A stretch of DNA of 64,000 nucleotides from CAWCWK01 sp963842125 (lineage in GTDB: Bacteria; Pseudomonadota; Alphaproteobacteria; Rhizobiales; CAWCWK01): positions 310,001 through 374,000 of the forward strand of contig CAWJFE010000005.1 in the NCBI GenBank assembly GCA_963842125.1. The letters run 5' to 3'. This document shows positions 60,157 through 64,000 of this stretch, piece by piece (within the stretch, counting starts at the first letter, position 1; each line of letters starts with the position of its first letter). A model generated the notes under the pieces. It was not told where the DNA came from, made no database searches, and was given only the letters and a program-made list of their open reading frames with translations. Position numbers and translations under genes: made by a program.

Positions 60157-61041
60157 ATGAAGACGGTTCTCGGCATCATCGGCGGCTCCGGCATCTACGA
60201 TCTTCCCGGCCTGGAGAACGCCCGCTGGGAGACGGTCGAGACGCCCTGGGGGCCGCCGTCCGACGCGCTGCGCAAGGGCGAGTTTCCTGCCCCGGATGGC
60301 GACGAGCCGCTCCCGATGGTCTTCCTGCCCCGCCACGGTCGCGGCCACGTCCATTCGCCGACCGGCATCAACTACCGCGCCAACATCGATGCGATGAAGC
60401 GCGCGGGCGTCACCAATCTCTATTCGGTCTCCGCGGTCGGCTCGTTCCGGGAGGACTGCCCGCCCGGCACCTTCGTTCTCGTCGACCAATATGTCGATCG
60501 CACCTTCGCCCGTGAGACGAGCTTCTTCGGCAACGGTTGCGTTGCCCACGTACCGTTCTCGCGCCCCGTCAGCCCCTTTCTCCAGGACCGCGCCGAGGCG
60601 GCGGCCAAGGCGCTCGATCTCGCTCATCATCGCGGCGGCTCGCTCGTCTGCATCGAGGGGCCGCAATTCTCGACCGAGGCAGAGAGCCATCTTTATCGTG
60701 CCTCGGGCTGCGCCGTCATCGGCATGACCGCCATGCCCGAAGCCAAGCTCGCCCGCGAGGCCGAGCTCCCCTACGCCACTATCGCCATGGTGACCGACTT
60801 CGACGCCTGGCATCCCGACCATGACGCCGTCGACGTCGCGCAGGTCGTCAGAACCGCCCGTGAGAACGCCGACCGCGCCGCAAGCCTCGTAGCCAGGATC
60901 GCCGCCGACTTTCCGCGCGAGCATATGCCGTGCCCGGTGGGCAGCGACCGCGCACTCGACGGCGCGATCATGACGGCTCCGGACCGGATCGATCCGGCGG
61001 TCAGAGAGAAGCTCGACGCCGTGGCGGGGCGCGTACTCTAG
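60157..61041 (+). CDS. mtnP: S-methyl-5'-thioadenosine phosphorylase
   Basis: Phosphorolyses 5'-methylthioadenosine (from polyamine and AHL synthesis) to adenine and 5-methylthioribose 1-phosphate. The 294-residue protein has IIGGSGIYDLPGLE, the phosphate-binding LPRHGRGHVHSPTGINYRAN, CIEGPQFSTEAESHLYR and VIGMTAMPEAKLAREAEL. ATG 60157 is used because the conserved start follows at once. The apt gene two positions down would use the adenine. The family also includes purine nucleoside phosphorylases, but the motif set favours MtnP. Confidence 0.94.
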   Translation: MKTVLGIIGGSGIYDLPGLENARWETVETPWGPPSDALRKGEFPAPDGDEPLPMVFLPRHGRGHVHSPTGINYRANIDAMKRAGVTNLYSVSAVGSFREDCPPGTFVLVDQYVDRTFARETSFFGNGCVAHVPFSRPVSPFLQDRAEAAAKALDLAHHRGGSLVCIEGPQFSTEAESHLYRASGCAVIGMTAMPEAKLAREAELPYATIAMVTDFDAWHPDHDAVDVAQVVRTARENADRAASLVARIAADFPREHMPCPVGSDRALDGAIMTAPDRIDPAVREKLDAVAGRVL

Positions 61042-61044
61042 CGA

Positions 61045-61443
61045 ATGAAACGATTCCTCGGTTATGCGTTCCGAATGGCGATCGTCGTTCTCGTGGCCGC
61101 GATCGTCTACGGGTTGCTCATCGAGTTGAGCGCGACGATACGGGGAGGCCGCGCCTGGACCGGATCGGCGCTCGCCATGACGCCGATCTATGTGGGCTTT
61201 CTGGCGATCACGCTGACACCGATCGTCGTCCTGACCCAATGGCTGCGGGATGCGCGCAGGCGCTTATCGTGGCGGGTCTGGCTCTGGGCCTTCGGTCTCG
61301 CCGCACTCTACCTCTTTGGCGCGCCGATGCCGCTCGCCATCGGGAACTGGTGGACGGCCGCCTCCTGCTTTATCGCCGGGCTCGTTGGCTTTTGGGTCGC
61401 GAACCGGCTATTGCCTCGCCGGCAGCGGCCGAAGGACGGATGA
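61045..61443 (+). CDS. Small integral membrane protein between mtnP and apt
   Basis: A 132-residue protein with four predicted transmembrane helices (about 7-26, 40-62, 78-96, 103-122) and basic loops. No family is recognised. It begins 3 bases after mtnP and ends 1 base before apt, so it is a full member of the operon. A transport role for adenine or methylthioribose is conceivable but nothing in the sequence shows it. Confidence 0.75.
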   Translation: MKRFLGYAFRMAIVVLVAAIVYGLLIELSATIRGGRAWTGSALAMTPIYVGFLAITLTPIVVLTQWLRDARRRLSWRVWLWAFGLAALYLFGAPMPLAIGNWWTAASCFIAGLVGFWVANRLLPRRQRPKDG

Positions 61444-61444
61444 C

Positions 61445-61990
61445 ATGACCTCTCACCCCACCCCCAATCTCCTCGACTACATCCGCACGATTCCGGACTT
61501 CCCCAAGCCCGGCATCATGTTTCGAGACATCACCACGCTCCTTGCGGACCCGGTGGGCCTGCGCGCGGCGGTGGACGGGCTGGTCTGGCCCTACCTGAAG
61601 TCCCAGGTAGACCATGTGGCGGGCATCGAGGCGCGAGGCTTCATCCTCGGCGGGGCGGTGGCGCACGAGCTCGGCAAGGGCTTCCTGCCGATCCGCAAGA
61701 AGGGCAAGCTGCCCGGCAAGACGATCGGGCAGGAGTACAGTCTCGAATACGGCGTCGATGTCGTCGAGATGCACGAAGATGCGATCAAGCCTGGCGACCG
61801 GGTCCTCCTCATCGACGATCTTGTCGCGACGGGCGGCACGGCCGAGGCCGCCGCCAAGCTCATCCGGCGCTCGGGCGGCGAGGTCGTCTCGGCCGCCTTC
61901 GTGATCGACCTGCCCGAACTCGGCGGCGCGAAGCGGCTGCGCGATGCCGGCATCGTCGTTCACACGCTTGTCGGCTTCGACGGACATTGA
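61445..61990 (+). CDS. apt: Adenine phosphoribosyltransferase
   Basis: Salvages adenine to AMP with PRPP. The 181-residue protein has the family start LLDYIRTIPDFPKPGIMFRD, GIEARGFILGGAVAHEL, and the PRPP motif VLLIDDLVATGGTAEAA. The length is typical. It closes the mtnP-TM-apt operon, completing recycling of adenine from methylthioadenosine. Confidence 0.97.
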   Translation: MTSHPTPNLLDYIRTIPDFPKPGIMFRDITTLLADPVGLRAAVDGLVWPYLKSQVDHVAGIEARGFILGGAVAHELGKGFLPIRKKGKLPGKTIGQEYSLEYGVDVVEMHEDAIKPGDRVLLIDDLVATGGTAEAAAKLIRRSGGEVVSAAFVIDLPELGGAKRLRDAGIVVHTLVGFDGH

Positions 61991-62099
61991 GGCGTAGGGA
62001 AGAGCGCCCGCGAGCGCGACCGGCGCAACCCTATCGCTCATCTCGCGTTGTCATCCGACTCCCCCGCCGCGATCGCGGCCCTACCGGATATCAGCACCC

Positions 62100-62261
62100 A
62101 TGAAAGTCCCCCCCATCGGCCTCATCCTGGCCGGTCTTCTGATCCTCGCGGGCCTCGTCTATTTCGGCTTTGCGTTCTTCGGCGATTCGGTCGTCGAGGA
62201 CGACAATGTCTCCTCGGTCTCCGATACGCTCGCGACCGGCGGAACGCTCGTCCTTCAATAG
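62100..62261 (+). CDS. Small single-pass membrane protein (53 residues)
   Basis: ATG 62100 opens a 53-codon frame. Residues 6-27 (IGLILAGLLILAGLVYFGFA) form one strong transmembrane helix, followed by a conserved-looking acidic segment (DSVVEDDNVSSVSD). It fits tightly in its context: it ends one base before the nfi stop on the other strand, and no other frame explains this DNA. The ribosome-binding site is weak. No family is recognised. Confidence 0.6.
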   Translation: MKVPPIGLILAGLLILAGLVYFGFAFFGDSVVEDDNVSSVSDTLATGGTLVLQ

Positions 62262-62262
62262 C

Positions 62263-62934
62263 TCAGAACGCGCCGGCCAGCTTGTGGGCGGCGCGGATGG
62301 GCTCGGGTAGACGATAGCGCGTCGTCGTCGCGAGGACGAGCGCGTTGGCCGAGGCGACATCGCAAAGGTGGCCGGGCGACGTATAGACCGGCGCGACCCT
62401 GGCCCGGGTGCGCAGCACCGTACCGATCACCTCGCCCTTGTCGCGCAGCAGCACCGCGTCGCCCTTGTCCGGCCCGACCTCCTCATGCGTGCCGACGAGC
62501 CGCGTCTTGCCGCAGCCGAGTGTCGGCCGGTTCAGCCACAAGCCCATCTGACAGGCGATCCCGACGCGGCGGGGATGGGCGTAGCCCTGACCGTCGAAGA
62601 TGAGGACGTCGGGTACCGTCTCCAAAGCCGCGAAGGCCGCTTCGAGCAGCGGCCCTTCGCGAAAGGCGAGAAGGCCCGGTACGTAAGGAAAGGTGATCGG
62701 CGCCTCGTGAACCGAGGTGTCGACGACCGTGAAGTCGGGCCGCATCACGACGACAGCCGCGCGACCGGCCAAGCTGCCATCCCGCTCTTTCACGCTGATG
62801 TCGACGCCGGCGATGGTGTGGATCGCCGCCGGATCGAGTTCGCGGCCGATGTCGAGCCGGGCGCGCAGGTCCGATTGGATCGCTGCCGCCTCGCGCGGGC
62901 TCACGTCCCAGCGGTGGAGGCGGTCAAGCTTCAT
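62263..62934 (-). CDS. nfi: Endonuclease V
   Basis: Cleaves DNA one nucleotide 3' of deoxyinosine, starting repair of deaminated adenine (or inosine-containing RNA). The 223-residue protein has the catalytic Asp in IAGVDISVKERDG, FDGQGYAHPRRVGIACQMG with the second acidic site, and the C-terminal VYTSPGHLCDVASA with the recognition His. ATG 62934 shares a base with the ychF stop (TGATG), so the two are coupled. Confidence 0.95.
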   Translation of the reverse strand: MKLDRLHRWDVSPREAAAIQSDLRARLDIGRELDPAAIHTIAGVDISVKERDGSLAGRAAVVVMRPDFTVVDTSVHEAPITFPYVPGLLAFREGPLLEAAFAALETVPDVLIFDGQGYAHPRRVGIACQMGLWLNRPTLGCGKTRLVGTHEEVGPDKGDAVLLRDKGEVIGTVLRTRARVAPVYTSPGHLCDVASANALVLATTTRYRLPEPIRAAHKLAGAF

Positions 62935-64000
62935 CAGTTGGCGGCGCGGAAGTGCAGCACGTCTCCGTCCGAGACGACGTAGTCCTTGCCCTCGAGCCGC
63001 ATCTTGCCGGCCTCCTTGGCCGCAGCTTCCGTCTTCAGCGTGTCGTAGTCGGCATAGGCGATGGTTTCGGCGCGGATGAAGCCCTTCTCGAAGTCGGTAT
63101 GGATCTCGCCAGCCGCCTGGGGCGCCTTCGTGCCGGAGCGGATCGTCCAGGCGCGGGCCTCCTTCGGGCCGACGGTAAAGAAGGTGATGAGGTGGAGAAG
63201 GTCGTAGCCGGCGCGGATGAGACGGTCGAGGCCCGGCTCCTCCAGCCCCAGCTCCTCGAGAAACTCGGTCCGCTCATCGCTTGGCAGAGTGGAGAGTTCG
63301 GCCTCGATCTTGGCCGAGATGGCGACGCACTGGGCGCCCTCCGCCTCCGCGCGCTCGGCGACCCGCGCCGACTGCGCATTGCCCGTGCCTGCGCTCTCCT
63401 CGTCGACATTGGCGACGTAGAGTACCGGCTTGGCGGTGAGAAGGTTGAGCATTTTGAGCGTGCGGCGCTCGTCTTCCGCGACCTCCATCGTGCGAACCGG
63501 GCGGCCTTCCTCGAGGACGATCTTGGCGCGCTCCACAAGGTCGAGCTGGAGCTTGGCCTCCTTGTCGTTGATGCGAGCCTTCTTCTCCAAACCGGGAATA
63601 CGCTTCTCCAAGCTCTCGAGGTCGGCGAGCATCAACTCGGTCTCGACCGTCTCGGCGTCCGCGATGGGGTCGATCTTGCCCTCGACATGGGTGACGTCAT
63701 CGTCCTCGAAGCAGCGCACGACGTAGGCCACCGCGTCGACCTCGCGGATGTTGGCGAGGAACTGGTTGCCGAGCCCTTCGCCCTGGCTCGCGCCCCGAAC
63801 GAGGCCCGCGATGTCGACGAAGGTGAGCCGGGTCGGGATGATCTCCTTGGAGCCGGCAAGCTCCGCCAGACGCATCAGGCGCGGATCGGGCACCGCGACC
63901 TCGCCGACATTCGGCTCGATCGTGCAGAACGGATAGTTCTCCGCCTGCGCCGCCGCCGTCTGCGTGAGCGCGTTGAAAAGGGTGGACTTGCCGACATTCG
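62934..64000 (-). CDS. ychF: Redox-regulated ATPase YchF (partial, cut by window end)
   Basis: Obg-family P-loop ATPase associated with ribosomes and the oxidative stress response. The visible part runs through the window edge and begins NVGKSTLFNALTQTAAAQAE (Walker A; the initiator Met lies beyond). LTFVDIAGLVRGASQGEGLG is switch II. YVANVDEE matches the NxxE base-specificity site of YchF. LITFFTVGPKEARAWTIRSG with the TGS domain is at the end, which is FRAAN. The gene would be about 365 codons in full. Confidence 0.97.
   Translation of the reverse strand, partial: NVGKSTLFNALTQTAAAQAENYPFCTIEPNVGEVAVPDPRLMRLAELAGSKEIIPTRLTFVDIAGLVRGASQGEGLGNQFLANIREVDAVAYVVRCFEDDDVTHVEGKIDPIADAETVETELMLADLESLEKRIPGLEKKARINDKEAKLQLDLVERAKIVLEEGRPVRTMEVAEDERRTLKMLNLLTAKPVLYVANVDEESAGTGNAQSARVAERAEAEGAQCVAISAKIEAELSTLPSDERTEFLEELGLEEPGLDRLIRAGYDLLHLITFFTVGPKEARAWTIRSGTKAPQAAGEIHTDFEKGFIRAETIAYADYDTLKTEAAAKEAGKMRLEGKDYVVSDGDVLHFRAAN

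Noticed and set aside
1..64000. tRNA, rRNA, insertion sequences, prophage
   Set aside because: No tRNA cloverleaf, rRNA stretch, transposase or phage structural motif was recognised in any intergenic space or frame; a tRNAscan run would be the decisive check.

Overview
The window is a gene-dense, GC-rich (roughly two-thirds G+C by eye) chromosomal segment of an alphaproteobacterium, most likely of the order Hyphomicrobiales (Rhizobiales). The evidence is the gene order obgE-proB-proA-nadD-rsfS-rlmH, the atpHAGDC operon beside priA, RcdA (DUF1465) beside rpmE, DUF1285/NUDIX/DUF6111/cca, petABC, and two exact TTAA-N7-TTAA CtrA boxes. Family and genus cannot be fixed from the sequence alone. No transposase, phage gene, CRISPR array, rRNA or tRNA was seen. 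This is core chromosome, and the surprises lie in regulation and in individual gene structures.

Layout. 1-5365 (+): obgE end, a PRC-barrel protein, proline synthesis (proB, proA), NAD synthesis (nadD), ribosome genes (rsfS, rlmH) and slyX. 5494-10769 (+): a CtrA box, then the envelope set envC-ctpA-divergent polysaccharide deacetylase, then rppH and a DnaQ-type exonuclease. 10766-18148 (-): priA and the F1 ATP synthase operon atpHAGDC. 18339-28461 (+): xerC, then the carbon operon tkt-gap-pgk-fba with a ThiE-like and a Sel1-repeat gene, then efp and suhB. 28725-34621: a MotA/TolQ-like plus MotB/OmpA-like pair (+), a lone flagellin gene (-) and an ABC exporter (-). 34868-36373: rpmE, a degenerate palindromic repeat element, and rcdA with an unusual leader (CtrA box plus a strong terminator). 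36373-40442: rluB and rsmD (+), mutL and a TlpA-like thioredoxin (-). 40468-43241 (+): argH with a tandem-repeat N-terminal extension, and an FAD oxidoreductase. 43209-49945 (-): a MoxR/DUF58/DUF4159/amidotransferase-like module, divergent from DUF1285-NUDIX-DUF6111-cca (50148-52775). 52795-56288 (-): a GGDEF-EAL protein, hemF and trmL. 56546-59661 (+): petABC (bc1 complex) with an apparent frameshift in petA, plus a small lipoprotein. 59685-61990 (+): a GGCT-like gene and the adenine salvage genes mtnP and apt around a small membrane protein. 62100-64000: a 53-residue membrane peptide (+), then nfi and ychF (-), the last cut by the window edge.

How the parts connect. MtnP releases adenine that Apt returns to AMP. 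The bc1 complex supplies proton motive force used by ATP synthase and by the proton-channel pair at 28.7-30.8 kb. RcdA is an adaptor for ClpXP degradation of CtrA, and both its own leader and the envC promoter region carry CtrA boxes. This suggests that septal peptidoglycan splitting and CtrA turnover are both under cell-cycle control here. The best leads are the rcdA leader (CtrA box, terminator, possible small RNA), the petA frameshift, the flagellin 5' UTR hairpin, the argH minisatellite and the uncharacterised MoxR-DUF58-DUF4159 membrane module.
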